Below, one piece after another: positions 1 through 9,316 of a DNA stretch of 64,000 nt. Below the pieces are notes generated by a model. The model did not search any database and had not been told where the DNA came from. It saw nothing but the letters and a program-made list of their open reading frames with translations. The position numbers were made by a program, and so were the translations under genes. The DNA comes from Mastigocoleus testarum BC008. GTDB taxonomy: Bacteria; Cyanobacteriota; Cyanobacteriia; Cyanobacteriales; Nostocaceae. Each line of letters starts with the position of its first letter. The stretch's first letter is position 1. The DNA lies in assembly GCF_001456025.1 (NCBI RefSeq), contig NZ_LMTZ01000090.1, positions 1-64,000 of the forward strand. The letters run 5' to 3'.

Positions 1-2
1 AA

Positions 3-65
3 CAACTCGAGAATTTTGGAACACTGCGAGAAGCCATGGAGCATGTCTTGACTTTAGCGTCCTAG
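3..65 (+). CDS. Possible C-terminal end of an upstream gene (partial)
   Basis: The third frame is open from the window edge to a TAG at 63-65 and would encode about 20 residues ending in FGTLREAMEHVLTLAS. The tail reads like an amphipathic helix and it ends just before the ribosome binding site of the next gene. The stretch is too short to identify. The protease frame is also open here, so this could simply be noncoding leader. Confidence 0.3.
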   Translation, partial: QLENFGTLREAMEHVLTLAS

Positions 66-115
66 CTAACCTGGCGGTTGCTATAAATAGTATAAGTTTT
101 GGAGATAAGATTTTA

Positions 116-3100
116 ATGAGCAATTTTTACCAATACCAAATTATTGCCAAGACAGGAGATGAAGGTATAGAAGATTTAGGTAATAGAACTTCAATAAATG
201 ATGAAGGTGTAGTTGCTTTCACAGGTGACTTGGATGATAGTGTTTTTGGAGGAAATGCTGTTTTTGTAGGAGATGGTTCCTCATTAACCGATATTGCTCC
301 CGCTTCAGTTCTTTCTAGCCGCAGATTTGGGACAGCGATACAAATTAATAATGCTGGTCAAGTAGTTGCTGCTTGGACCCAAAGCAATGGTATATCAGCA
401 ATAAGACTTTTTGAGAGTAACAGTATCAATACTTTTGAAACAATAGCTACTGGTGGTGGCTCTCAATCTGGATTTAACTATCCTTTTGATTATTTCTCAA
501 TATTACCGCTTACCAGTGTTAATAATTCTGGTGAAAGCGTTTTCCCTGTTTTTGATGAAGAATTTAGTTTTGACCCCATTGTAGGAGCTTCTTTCGGTCT
601 GGGTGATGATTTACTAGTTACTGCACCGAAACCCCCCACCGATGATTTCAATACGTTATCGCTCCCAGTAAATCCGGTAACTTTAAGACCAATGATTGCT
701 GATAATGGCAATGTTATTGTTAAATTAGGGAATGAAGATAATTCTCCAATTATTTTATATGATAACGATTTTAATGACGCTGAAGGAATCGCTGGTTCTA
801 GTCAGTATAGTGAGATAGGTCGAAGTCCTGGAATTAGCGATGATGGTCAGATTGTAGTCTTTGCTGGCGATCGCGGTAATGGTTCGGGAATCTTTGCGAG
901 TATAGATACTGGTTCTAGACGCGAACTAATTACAATAGCAGGAGAGAACAGTTCTCGCAATCCCTTGCAACTGGGATATGGAGATTTAAATACTCAAACT
1001 AGAGATATTCCTGTTATTCAATTTGAATCTTTTGACATCAATAGTAGGATTGGTGTTTCTCATGTTGAAAGTGGCAGAACTGGTATTCTTGATGATACTT
1101 TTGTAGTTAGTTTTATCGGCACACCCAATCAAGCTAGTCGTAACAATCCAATAACAGCTAAATCCTTATTATTTTCAGATCAAAAAGCACTTTGGACAGT
1201 TAAAGTTACGGTTGATTCTAAACTTGATGGAAGTGAAGGATTTGATTTTAATCAGACAAGTGCTATTCCTGTTGTTCAAGTAGATGATGTAATTAATGGT
1301 GCTACTGTTAACGACATTTCCGTTTATGATCCCATAGCTAATGTTGGAATCACAAATTCTTCTCCTGATAGTCATCAAATAGCGTTTTTTGCTAACACAG
1401 ATGATGGAGAGATGATTATCAAAGCAGAGCATCTTGATACAGATGGGGATGGTTTACTCGACCATTGGGAAGAAAAAGGAATTGATATTGACCGTGATGG
1501 GATAATAGATTTAGACCTCAAAGCAATGGGGGCTGATAAGAATAAAAAAGATTTATTCTTGGAAATTGACTGGTTAGCTCCAGATGCAGCTACTAGTCGA
1601 GACTTTTCACCTCAAGCACAAGCTCTAGATTTTGTCGTAGATGTATTTAAAGACCAAGACATTACAGTTCACATTGATGCAGGAACTGGTTTAAGTCGAA
1701 ATATGGGTTCGGGATCTTTAGAAGGTGGTGATCTTATTAGAGAAGCGGGTACTAGAAACCATATTGACTTAGTTTACTTTGATGAAAACTTTCCAGCTTC
1801 TGGAGCCGAAGATAAAAATGGTGACGGTTTCGCAGTTTCTCGTTCTTTTGAGAATATCAAAGATAACTTTTTTGGAACAACTACCAAAAGAGCAAGGGAA
1901 TTAGCTTTTCGTTATGCCGTATTTGCTGACTATTCTGATTTAAATGGATCTAGTGGTATAGCTGAATTACAAGAAATAGATCCAGATAGTGGAGATTTTC
2001 GCTCGATCCCTGGTAACGATTTAATTGTGTCTTTACAAGGTTTACGTAACGTCACAGATTTTATAGGTTCTTTTCCTGAAAGTATTGCGATACCTGCTGG
2101 TTTTTTACAAGGACAAACCTTAATTCACGAACTTGGTCATACATTAGGTTTACGTCATGGAGGCAAAGATAATAAGACAACTCCTCCTATTTTTCTAGAA
2201 GGAGATACTACTATCGCTGCGGAAAAAAGTAGCTATAAAAGTGTCATGAATTATTTATATCAACTTTACCCAGATACTTTTACCACTACCCCAACTCTAA
2301 TCAGAGATTATTCCGATGGTTCTCCTTTTGATGACTGGAGAAATATAAAGTTAGGTTTTGCTGATTATTTCACTACTTTAGGCAATAGTTATGGAATATT
2401 TAGTTTAGCTGGTACTACTGCGAACTCAACAGAAGAAGAATTAACCATAGATGATATTGAACAAATATTCGGTCCTGATGCTTTAGACAACCAAGTTCCT
2501 GTAATCACCACAATTTCCGCACCTGCTAACATCAGAATTGGTAATTTTATAGATATTGATGTAACAGCAACTGATAATATTGATATTCAGTCCGTAGGTA
2601 TATCCTTTGATATTAATGGTGATGGAGATGTTGATGATTCCGGAGAAACAGTTACAGCAACTCAAGTAAGTGCTGACCAATATCAAGCTACTTTTACAAA
2701 TATCACCGGAACTGCTGGGTCAAGAACCGCTACTATTACTGCAACTGATTTAGCTAACTTTACAACTATTGGTACCGCTACGGTTAATGTAAATAGTGAA
2801 TCTATCAATACCTCACCCCAAGCCGTAAATGACTTAGCTACCACCAACGAAGATACAGCAGTAGAAATAGACGTACTAGCCAATGACACCGATGCAGACG
2901 GCAATCCCCTCACCCCAAGCATCGCCGAAACACCGAGCAACGGTAGCGCAACTATCAACGATAACGGCACCCCAACCGACCCCACTGATGATACAATAAC
3001 TTATACTCCCAACGTCAACTTCAACGGTAATGATAGTTTTACCTACACTGTCAGTGATGGCACTGATACAACCAACGCCACTGTAGATATTACGGTCAAT

Positions 3101-3799
3101 CCTGTTAATGACTTACCTGTAGCCACAGATGACACAGCCGAAACCAATCAAGATCAACCTCTGACCATCCTCTCCAGCCAGTTATTAGAAAATGACAGTG
3201 ATGTTGATGGCGACTCCTTAACAATTACCGAGGTGGACAATTCTACCAATGGTAGTGTAGAACTGGATACAGATGGTAATGTTTTATTTACCCCAGAACC
3301 CAACTTCAGTGGGTTAGCTAGTTTTGAATATACTGTCAGTGATGGCACTGATACGACCAACGCCACTGTAGATATTACCGTAAATCCCAGCAACGATGAC
3401 AATATCATTAATGGTACTGCAGGTAGAGACTCCTTATTGGGAACAGATGGTAATGACATCATTACTGGCTTCCAAGGTGCAGACAGAATTACCACCGGAG
3501 GAGGTCAAGACCAAATCGTTTACACCAGTATTGTAGATGCAGGTGATGCGATCGCTGACTTTGACGCGCTTAATGATGTCCTTGATCTTAAAGGTGTTCT
3601 CCAGAGTGTCGGTTTCAACGGTTCCAATGCAATTGATGATGGTTATGTCCAACTCGTTTCCTATGGAACTAGAGGAACTTCCTTACAAATAGATGCAGAC
3701 GGAATAGATGGTTCTGCAGCTTTCAGACCATATCTATTTTTACAGGATGTTTCCGTAGCAGAACTCAATGAAAATCCTGATAGTTTGATATTTGGTTAA
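116..3799 (+). CDS. Large secreted zinc metalloprotease with cadherin-like repeats and RTX-type C-terminus
   Basis: This 1227-residue protein has no N-terminal signal peptide. The N-terminal 430 residues are a beta-rich repeat region. Calcium-binding DxDGDG-type motifs follow (about 440-465). A metzincin zinc motif HELGHTLGLRH lies at residues 671-681, with a plausible Met-turn at Met711 (SVMNYL). An Ig-like segment (about 800-895) and two bacterial cadherin-like domains (about 900-1095) follow. The C-terminus (about 1095-1227) has GTDGNDIITG and GGGQDQIVY hemolysin-type calcium repeats. The absence of a signal peptide together with an RTX-like tail suggests type I secretion to the cell surface or medium; the substrate is unknown. 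The ATG at 116 is preceded by GGAG at 101-104, which favours this start although the frame is open to the window edge. The modules from about 2810 onward are more GC-rich than the N-terminal part. Confidence 0.85.
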   Translation: MSNFYQYQIIAKTGDEGIEDLGNRTSINDEGVVAFTGDLDDSVFGGNAVFVGDGSSLTDIAPASVLSSRRFGTAIQINNAGQVVAAWTQSNGISAIRLFESNSINTFETIATGGGSQSGFNYPFDYFSILPLTSVNNSGESVFPVFDEEFSFDPIVGASFGLGDDLLVTAPKPPTDDFNTLSLPVNPVTLRPMIADNGNVIVKLGNEDNSPIILYDNDFNDAEGIAGSSQYSEIGRSPGISDDGQIVVFAGDRGNGSGIFASIDTGSRRELITIAGENSSRNPLQLGYGDLNTQTRDIPVIQFESFDINSRIGVSHVESGRTGILDDTFVVSFIGTPNQASRNNPITAKSLLFSDQKALWTVKVTVDSKLDGSEGFDFNQTSAIPVVQVDDVINGATVNDISVYDPIANVGITNSSPDSHQIAFFANTDDGEMIIKAEHLDTDGDGLLDHWEEKGIDIDRDGIIDLDLKAMGADKNKKDLFLEIDWLAPDAATSRDFSPQAQALDFVVDVFKDQDITVHIDAGTGLSRNMGSGSLEGGDLIREAGTRNHIDLVYFDENFPASGAEDKNGDGFAVSRSFENIKDNFFGTTTKRARELAFRYAVFADYSDLNGSSGIAELQEIDPDSGDFRSIPGNDLIVSLQGLRNVTDFIGSFPESIAIPAGFLQGQTLIHELGHTLGLRHGGKDNKTTPPIFLEGDTTIAAEKSSYKSVMNYLYQLYPDTFTTTPTLIRDYSDGSPFDDWRNIKLGFADYFTTLGNSYGIFSLAGTTANSTEEELTIDDIEQIFGPDALDNQVPVITTISAPANIRIGNFIDIDVTATDNIDIQSVGISFDINGDGDVDDSGETVTATQVSADQYQATFTNITGTAGSRTATITATDLANFTTIGTATVNVNSESINTSPQAVNDLATTNEDTAVEIDVLANDTDADGNPLTPSIAETPSNGSATINDNGTPTDPTDDTITYTPNVNFNGNDSFTYTVSDGTDTTNATVDITVNPVNDLPVATDDTAETNQDQPLTILSSQLLENDSDVDGDSLTITEVDNSTNGSVELDTDGNVLFTPEPNFSGLASFEYTVSDGTDTTNATVDITVNPSNDDNIINGTAGRDSLLGTDGNDIITGFQGADRITTGGGQDQIVYTSIVDAGDAIADFDALNDVLDLKGVLQSVGFNGSNAIDDGYVQLVSYGTRGTSLQIDADGIDGSAAFRPYLFLQDVSVAELNENPDSLIFG
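3047..3387 (+). repeat. Near-identical DNA in two cadherin-like modules
   Basis: Two 56-nt stretches, 3047-3102 and 3332-3387, differ at only three positions. They encode the same beta-strand end (TVSDGTDTTNATVDITVNP) of two successive cadherin-like domains. The identity indicates recent duplication or gene conversion between modules. Confidence 0.8.
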
Positions 3800-3814
3800 T
3801 TAACTGAAATTGAG

Positions 3815-3833
3815 GCGATGGTTTCCCCATCGC
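3815..3833. terminator. Short hairpin downstream of the metalloprotease gene
   Basis: GCGATGG at 3815-3821 pairs with CCATCGC at 3827-3833 across a 5-nt loop, 15 nt after the stop codon. No real T-run follows, so terminator function is uncertain. Confidence 0.35.
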
Positions 3834-3994
3834 TCCACATTTAAGACTGCTATTTTTCAAATCAACAATCTTCAAATCAATAATCTTTAGATTAAAAGAT
3901 TTTTAGATTCAACATTTCCAAATTTAAAAATTTTCAAGCTCAAAATTTTTTAAAACTCAAAAATTATACACATTCAAAGTTTAAGGAAAAGATC

Positions 3995-4573
3995 GTGAAA
4001 AATACTTTACAAAAATTTGCCCTTGCAACTGCTAGCTTAGTTCTTAGCCTTGCTATTGTTGATGCACGTCCTGCTGAAGCTGTTAATTTTAACTTTGAAG
4101 GCGAAATCGATTCTGGTGCTTTATCTGGGGAAAGATTTCAGGGTTCTTTTAGTTATGATGAATCATTGGTGAGCGGAACTGGCGATTTTTTCTTTCAAGA
4201 ATACATCCCTGTTGCTAACCTTGAATTTGATTTTCTCGGTAGTACTTTTACTAAAGCCAATGATGTTTATGGTGGACCAGAAGTCGCTTTTATTGGTAAT
4301 GACCTAGCAGGATTAAGCTTTAATGTTAATAATGCAACTGCTGGTAGCGTTCAATTAAATTTTTCCTTTGTTCCTGGCTTTACTGATATTTCTGAATCAT
4401 ACTTTACCTATGCGCCCACGAATGCAAATGGTGGGGCTGGTTCAGTGACCTTTGCACAACAAGATAATGTACCTCAACCTGTACCCGAACCCGTGACAAT
4501 TTTGGGTGCTGCAGTTGCGCTGGGAGTTGCTGCTTTATCTAAAAAGGAAAATGTGAGAATAACAAATAAATAA
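3995..4573 (+). CDS. PEP-CTERM sorting-domain exported protein
   Basis: The 192-residue protein has an N-terminal signal peptide (KFALATASLVLSLAIVDA, cleaved near residue 25-30), a beta-rich middle, and a C-terminal sorting signal: PVPEPVTILGAAVALGVAAL followed by a lysine-rich tail. PEP-CTERM proteins are processed by an exosortase and end up at the cell surface or in the matrix; the exosortase is not in this window. The start is a GTG at 3995 preceded by AAGGA at 3983-3987. The middle has no recognised enzymatic motif, so only the export route can be inferred. It lies between two other surface-protein genes on the same strand, but the gaps are too long for a clear operon. Confidence 0.8.
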   Translation: MKNTLQKFALATASLVLSLAIVDARPAEAVNFNFEGEIDSGALSGERFQGSFSYDESLVSGTGDFFFQEYIPVANLEFDFLGSTFTKANDVYGGPEVAFIGNDLAGLSFNVNNATAGSVQLNFSFVPGFTDISESYFTYAPTNANGGAGSVTFAQQDNVPQPVPEPVTILGAAVALGVAALSKKENVRITNK

Positions 4574-4630
4574 CAGTGCGACTAAATTTGCTATGCTGTT
4601 TTTGATTTAGGAATTATGCAAATTCAATGT

Positions 4631-4678
4631 AATCAAGACTTACGCACGGATAACGCAATTACAGTCATTGCAACACAA
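4631..4678. repeat. Dispersed GACTTAC-type repeat, copy 1
   Basis: This 48-nt stretch matches 47929-47976 at 39 of 48 positions without gaps. Both copies contain the core TACAGTCATTGC. This copy is intergenic; the other lies inside the Roco gene. It looks like a dispersed intergenic repeat family. Confidence 0.75.
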
Positions 4679-4843
4679 ACAAGGTTAGCATTTACCTTAA
4701 GGCACGGCTCAGCTTTTACGCAAGGAAATAGCATTCACCTTCTTGTGCGGTTGATCTCAAAACATTAAAAACTAAACTAGTAACGAGTGTATAAGTCCTA
4801 GTAATATCACAATCGTAAATCATTTCATAAAAAATATATCTTT

Positions 4844-4871
4844 GTAGAGACGTAGCAATGCTACGTCTCTT
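4844..4871. repeat. GTAGAGACG palindromic repeat, copy 1
   Basis: AGAGACGTAGC (4846-4856) and GCTACGTCTCT (4860-4870) form a perfect 11-bp stem with a 3-nt loop. It belongs to a dispersed palindrome family with other copies at 41872-41900 and 55318-55345 and degenerate ones elsewhere. Confidence 0.8.
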
Positions 4872-5434
4872 ATTGATTTATCTTTTCACAAATCATATAT
4901 CCATTCTTACCAGAACTAATCTATCTATTATTTACCCAACTCGTTGTTAAATAACTAGCTGAATATTTCTGAACCACCATTTTAAGCTTGTCACTCCACC
5001 TACGTAAAAATAACTTGAATTCAAACGCGTACTTTATAAATTTTATATCTAAAAAAATTAATAATTGGTAGTGAAATCATTATGGTAAAAGACATTAGCT
5101 AAATTTAGTTTAAAAATTATAATTTAATGTTTGTGTAAATGTCCGTAGAAATCCTGGCACCTCAAAAAAAACGCGCTTATCGTGATTATTACGAGTAGAG
5201 AAAATACTGAATCAAAGCTCTCTATAAGTTCTTGAGAATCGATATTAGGTTTTACCCAATAATGTAGCTCAAAGTATCCTTATACAATTTTTGTTTCAAG
5301 CTAAATAAAATAAGCTAAATAAAAAAATTAGATACTCTACAGAGTTGGGTAAATCTTTCTCCTTCGAGATAGAAATAGATTAAAAAAACATTTTAAAAGA
5401 CCACAAATAATAAATTAATTTATTGGATTTTAAT

Positions 5435-6670
5435 ATGCATAGTTTAATTAAAAACTTTTCAAAAATCTTATTAGGTACAGTACTATCTGTAAGCTTTACT
5501 GGAATATTAAATCCGTCACAAGCTCTTGCTGAAAGTAAAATCAAAAGTATTACTCCAGCCCCCAAAAATGCATCCGTAAGTCCAGATACATATAATGTTT
5601 ATCTCGATGCAAATGACCCTCTTTCTGTAGACATACAAGTAAAAATACCCACGAAGCCAATAAAGCTTGATTTATTTTTACTAGAAGATGTTTCTGGTTC
5701 ATTTGTCGATGATTTAAAAAATATCCAAAACTTAGTACCTAGTCTAGTTGATTCCGTTAAAGGTACAGTTTCAGATGCACAATTTGGAGTCGGTTCTTTT
5801 ATTGACAAACCTATCAGTCCATTTGGAAGTTCAAGTAGTTTTGTCTACAAAACAGATCTTGGTTTAACTAGCGATGTAACAAAATTACAAACAACTGTTA
5901 ATAATCTCTTTGCAAAAGGAGGGAGTGACTTTCCTGAGTCACAGCTAGAAGCGTTGTTGCAGGCTGCTGTACGCGGTGAAAATGAAATTGGCTTCCGCGA
6001 AGACGCATTTAAAGTTGTTGTTCTCTCAACTGATGCACAGTTTCATAAAGCAGGGGATCATCCTTCAGTACCTGCAAACAACGGTGATGCTATTCTTGAT
6101 GGAAATAAACCAGGAACCGGAGAAGATTATCCTGCAATTGAGCAAGTTAAGCAAAAATTAGAAGATGCAAATATAATTCCTATTTTTGCAGTCACGAAAA
6201 ATGTACGCTCCGATTATGAAAATCTAGTAAATAATTTTGGGTTTGGTTCAGTAGTAGAATTAAGTCCTGACAGCAGTAACTTGATTAATGCAATTAATTT
6301 AGGCTTAAGCGATGTTTTCAAAGATATTACTCTCGATGTCGTTGGTGATGACTTTGGTTATGTTGCAAACACTCAACCACGTATATTTCCTAATGTTCCA
6401 GCAGGTGAAAGTCGTACTTTCAACGTTACTTTGTTAGCAGATGGGATAAATGATAAAGACGACTCTTTAAGTCTTGTTGCTCCTGGTTTTGGTCGAGTAG
6501 ACATTAATGTTGATGTGAAATATTCAAAAAATCCAATTCAGTCAGTCCCCGAACCAACTACAATCTTTGGTTTGCTAGTAGTGTGTGCATTCGGTCTAAC
6601 TGGTCAATCAAGTTTAACTTCAAATCTCAAGAAATCTACAAGTCTAAAAAATTCTAAATCTCTACACTAA
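5435..6670 (+). CDS. PEP-CTERM exported protein with von Willebrand factor A / integrin-like domain
   Basis: The protein is about 411 residues from the ATG at 5435; an in-frame TTG at 5423 would add four residues, and I prefer the ATG because the signal peptide (LIKNFSKILLGTVLSVSFTGI, cleaved near ALA) then begins normally. A VWA-like domain spans about 60-300: a hydrophobic strand LDLFLLEDVSGSF carries the DxSxS metal-binding MIDAS motif, and a second strand VVVLSTDAQFH follows. The C-terminus has VPEPTTIFGLLVVCAFGL, a PEP-CTERM signal. The expected role is metal-dependent adhesion at the cell surface, with unknown ligand. The tail after the membrane segment (6607-6667) is made of repeated Ser/Lys/Leu codons resembling the intergenic arrays of this genome. 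A strong terminator follows. Confidence 0.8.
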   Translation: MHSLIKNFSKILLGTVLSVSFTGILNPSQALAESKIKSITPAPKNASVSPDTYNVYLDANDPLSVDIQVKIPTKPIKLDLFLLEDVSGSFVDDLKNIQNLVPSLVDSVKGTVSDAQFGVGSFIDKPISPFGSSSSFVYKTDLGLTSDVTKLQTTVNNLFAKGGSDFPESQLEALLQAAVRGENEIGFREDAFKVVVLSTDAQFHKAGDHPSVPANNGDAILDGNKPGTGEDYPAIEQVKQKLEDANIIPIFAVTKNVRSDYENLVNNFGFGSVVELSPDSSNLINAINLGLSDVFKDITLDVVGDDFGYVANTQPRIFPNVPAGESRTFNVTLLADGINDKDDSLSLVAPGFGRVDINVDVKYSKNPIQSVPEPTTIFGLLVVCAFGLTGQSSLTSNLKKSTSLKNSKSLH

Positions 6671-6741
6671 ATTTTAGAGATTTTCCAAATCAAAAAGTAT
6701 TGAACCTAAAAAAGGCATATCAGAGGTCGAAACTTCTATGA

Positions 6742-6777
6742 GCGGTAGCGAAACAATAAATCGCTACCGCTTTTTTT
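6742..6777 (+). terminator. Rho-independent terminator
   Basis: GCGGTAGCGA (6742-6751) and TCGCTACCGC (6761-6770) form a perfect 10-bp stem with a 9-nt loop, followed by seven T at 6771-6777. It ends the VWA/PEP-CTERM gene. Confidence 0.9.
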
Positions 6778-6843
6778 AATGAACGCGCAATATCGAATTT
6801 ATCCTTTTTGATTGATTCGAGTAGAGAGCATCAAAAACATTCT

Positions 6844-7788
6844 CTAAGCAATATATGCAAATTCATCTTCAGATACTTCCTCGAAATTATCGATTAAATC
6901 TAAAGTTTGTTCAAAAGCTAACTCTTGTCCTTGTTTAGCAAAGTATGCAGCACCTATTTGCAAGTTCTTGATCGCTGCTTGTTGCTCGCCAAGATGATAG
7001 TAAGCTACACCTCTATTAACATAAGCATTTGCATCATTTGGCTGTAGTTCGATTACATTTGTAAAGTCTTGTATGGCTTTGTGAAAATAGCCATTATTAG
7101 AACAAACACAGCCCCTATTAAAATAAGCTTTGTAGTGATTTGCGTTGTGGCGAATTGCGAGAGAAAAATCAATCAATGCTGCAGGAGTATTTTGTAACTC
7201 TAAATTCATTAAACCTCGGTCATTATAAATCTCTGCAATTGATGAACTCAGGGTCTGAGGAACTTGACTTAAAGCACGGTTATAATCAATAATTGCTATC
7301 TGATAATAGCCTAAAGCAGAAGTTGCTAGAGCTCGATTATAGTAAGCACGAAAATCATAGGGTTTAATTTTGATAGCCCTGTTATCGTCTGCGATCGCAG
7401 CTTCAAAATCTCCTTCTCGGTAGTGAGCTAACCCGCGATTTAGCAAAGCCTCTGTATTTTTAGGATTTAAGGTTATAGCTTTAGTACAGTCTTGAATTGC
7501 AGTTGGATAATTTTCTATTTGAAGGTTAGCAAGACAAAGATTGCTATAAGCTGGTGCAAAATCTTCCTTTAACTTAGTAACCTTAAGAAAATTATCGATT
7601 GCTCCCCGATAATCACCTCTTTGTATATACTCGATACCTAACCCAAATAAATTATCTGCTTTCGTTCTCTCATCTGAGACCGCTAATGAAGAGTTTGGAA
7701 AGCTGAGAAAAATACCCAAACACAAGCAAACAACCAACACACTTAAAATCAACAAATCTAAAATCAAGCCGTAGCAGCGATTAAGCAT
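6844..7788 (-). CDS. Exported or membrane-anchored TPR protein
   Basis: The 314-residue protein has an N-terminal hydrophobic segment (about 8-32, ending near SSLAVS) that is either a signal peptide or an anchor. About seven tetratricopeptide repeats (about 45-290) follow, recognisable from units such as AEALLNRGLAHYREGDFEAA-like patterns with conserved Gly, Ala and Tyr. TPR proteins act as protein-protein scaffolds; the partner is not evident. The C-terminus is acidic. The gene stands alone, convergent with the PEP-CTERM gene and upstream of petJ on the same strand with its own gap. The function is unknown beyond a periplasmic or thylakoid-lumen scaffold role. Confidence 0.8.
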   Translation of the reverse strand: MLNRCYGLILDLLILSVLVVCLCLGIFLSFPNSSLAVSDERTKADNLFGLGIEYIQRGDYRGAIDNFLKVTKLKEDFAPAYSNLCLANLQIENYPTAIQDCTKAITLNPKNTEALLNRGLAHYREGDFEAAIADDNRAIKIKPYDFRAYYNRALATSALGYYQIAIIDYNRALSQVPQTLSSSIAEIYNDRGLMNLELQNTPAALIDFSLAIRHNANHYKAYFNRGCVCSNNGYFHKAIQDFTNVIELQPNDANAYVNRGVAYYHLGEQQAAIKNLQIGAAYFAKQGQELAFEQTLDLIDNFEEVSEDEFAYIA

Positions 7789-7870
7789 ATGTTTAAGTTG
7801 TTGAGACTGGAATATTAACTAGAATACTTATTCTAATGTATTTTTTTACACTACGGTTTTACACTAAAAT

Positions 7871-7907
7871 AAATTGTAGAGCAGGTTACTTGCCCACTCT
7901 ACAATTT
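7871..7907 (-). terminator. Terminator of petJ
   Basis: An 11-bp perfect stem, 7871-7881 with 7897-7907, encloses a 15-nt loop. Read on the minus strand it lies 24 nt past the petJ stop and is followed by a T-rich stretch (ATTTTAG). Confidence 0.65.
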
Positions 7908-7930
7908 TAGGAAATAACGATTATTTAGTC

Positions 7931-8266
7931 TTAGCTCCAGCCTTTAGCTGATTTATCCAAGACGTAGGTCGCTACATCTTCGATTTGTTGAGGGGTCAAG
8001 CGACCTTTAAATGCTGGCATTGCATTTTTACCGTTGTTTACTTGGTATGTGATTTTTTCAATAGAGTTCATACCATATTTCTCCAAGGCATCCGATTTTA
8101 ATGTTTTAGCACCGTTAACTACATTATTACCGCCCATATGACAAGCGTTGCAGTTAGCTGCGAAAATTTTTGCTCCACTTGCAGCATCACCCGCCAAAGC
8201 TGGAGGACAAAATGCAAAACTTAAAATCGCTATACCCGCGATCAAAATAGAAAGAACTTTTTTCAT
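7931..8266 (-). CDS. petJ: Cytochrome c6
   Basis: The 111-residue precursor has a lumenal signal peptide ending in PPALA (residues 21-25), leaving a mature protein of 86 residues, the normal size for cytochrome c6. The heme-binding motif CNACH is at 39-43 and the axial methionine is Met83 in NAMPAFKGRL. Cytochrome c6 carries electrons from cytochrome b6f to photosystem I or to terminal oxidase, replacing plastocyanin when copper is scarce; no copper regulator is visible nearby. It is a single-gene unit with its own terminator. Confidence 0.95.
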   Translation of the reverse strand: MKKVLSILIAGIAILSFAFCPPALAGDAASGAKIFAANCNACHMGGNNVVNGAKTLKSDALEKYGMNSIEKITYQVNNGKNAMPAFKGRLTPQQIEDVATYVLDKSAKGWS

Positions 8267-8475
8267 TCAGTGTTTCCTCTGCCTAAAAGGATGACTCGGT
8301 TAAATGTCCCTTTCAATTCTCAAAAACGAAACAGCAGTCGTCAAATGACAATTCGTCATACTTATCGTTTTGTTAATTTTTGTCCTTAATGCCCCGTTTT
8401 TTGTTAATTTTTATGAACTCAGAACTTAATGAATGATGCCGATAAAAGTAAATATTGACTGTTAATTGTCAATTG

Positions 8476-8985
8476 CTAACTATTAACTGATAAATGATTG
8501 TCAGCTAATTTAGTTAGTTTTTCTCCGGTAACTCTACAGATTCGCCAATCATCGAGAATTGATGCTCCCATGGCACGATAAAATTTTTGGGCAGGTTCAT
8601 TCCAATCTAAAACGCTCCATTCTAAACGCCCACAGTCCCGTTTTAAGGCTATTTGCGCTAGCTTAATAAGAAGTGCTTTACCAATCCCCTGACGTCGGTA
8701 ATCAGGTAAAACAAACAAGTCTTCTAGGTAAATTCCTGGCTTAGTCAGAAATGTTGAATAATTGTGAAAAAATAAGGCAAACCCTACAATATCGCTGAGA
8801 CTTTCTGCTACTATTGCCTCAATATACTGAGGTTCTGCAAACAGATGCTGTCTAAGAAGATTTACATTGCCACTAACAGCATTAGGTAGTTTTTCATATT
8901 CAGCTAACGCCTTTATCAAATTAAATAGCGCATCACAATCTTCTGCTTGAGCTAATCGCAAGCTAAATTTACTCTGCAGAGCCAT
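8476..8985 (-). CDS. GNAT family N-acetyltransferase, SSAT/thialysine acetyltransferase-like
   Basis: The 169-residue protein is one GNAT domain. The acetyl-CoA pyrophosphate-binding loop is visible as RRQGIGKALL (about 97-106). The order of motifs GFALFF, NYSTF, GIYLEDLFVLP, CGRLEWSVLDWNEPAQKFY and GA...DDWRICR is that of the spermidine/spermine acetyltransferase-like branch, which includes thialysine acetyltransferases. It should therefore acetylate a small amine such as a polyamine or lysine analogue, though the true substrate cannot be read from sequence. The ATG at 8985 gives the family's normal length. Confidence 0.85.
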   Translation of the reverse strand: MALQSKFSLRLAQAEDCDALFNLIKALAEYEKLPNAVSGNVNLLRQHLFAEPQYIEAIVAESLSDIVGFALFFHNYSTFLTKPGIYLEDLFVLPDYRRQGIGKALLIKLAQIALKRDCGRLEWSVLDWNEPAQKFYRAMGASILDDWRICRVTGEKLTKLADNHLSVNS

Positions 8986-9311
8986 TTGTTAATTATTCGT
9001 TAAGATAGAGCTATTGGCTATTAGTTCATAAATTTTGCTCTACAGTCAACCACCTTCAAGCTGAATACATTTCAGAAATTCCAGCTTATAGCTAAAAAAT
9101 ATCTTCCATCTTCCAGGATAAATATCTTCTAGCTTCAAGCTAAATATATTCCAATGAAATATCTTCAAACTAGAACTGCATCATATCGCAGTACGTAATA
9201 AGTTTAGGACATTTGTAAATTCCAAAAGTTATAACTTGTAAGCTTTTGGTCGCAATCGGCGCGTTCTGTTATGTCCTACGGAAACGCCATGCTAATGACT
9301 TGCGCGTAGCG
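8986..9311. repeat. Intergenic degenerate short-repeat array
   Basis: From about 9045 to 9180 the sequence repeats variations of AATATCTTCCA / TTCCAGCTT with a period near 15-18 nt. A dispersed repeat (9291-9316) follows and runs into the end of the sigma factor gene. No gene was seen. Confidence 0.55.
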
Positions 9312-9316
9312 CTATA
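9291..9316. repeat. Dispersed repeat overlapping the sigma factor stop codon, copy 1
   Basis: GCTAATGACTTG plus 14 further bases match 63107-63132 at 23 of 26 positions. The sigma factor's TAG (minus strand, 9312-9314) lies within it. Confidence 0.65.

Larger units (their letters stand above)
4574..5434. other. Long intergenic region with repeats
   Basis: This 861-bp AT-rich stretch holds one dispersed repeat (4631-4678) and one palindrome (4844-4871), annotated separately. A 19-codon open frame at 5139-5198 is not convincing. I see no other gene, RNA or clear promoter here. Confidence 0.6.

Noticed and set aside
5139..5198. 19-codon frame MSVEILAPQKKRAYRDYYE
   Set aside because: The composition looks protein-like, but it is too short and lacks a ribosome binding site; it could be a gene relic.
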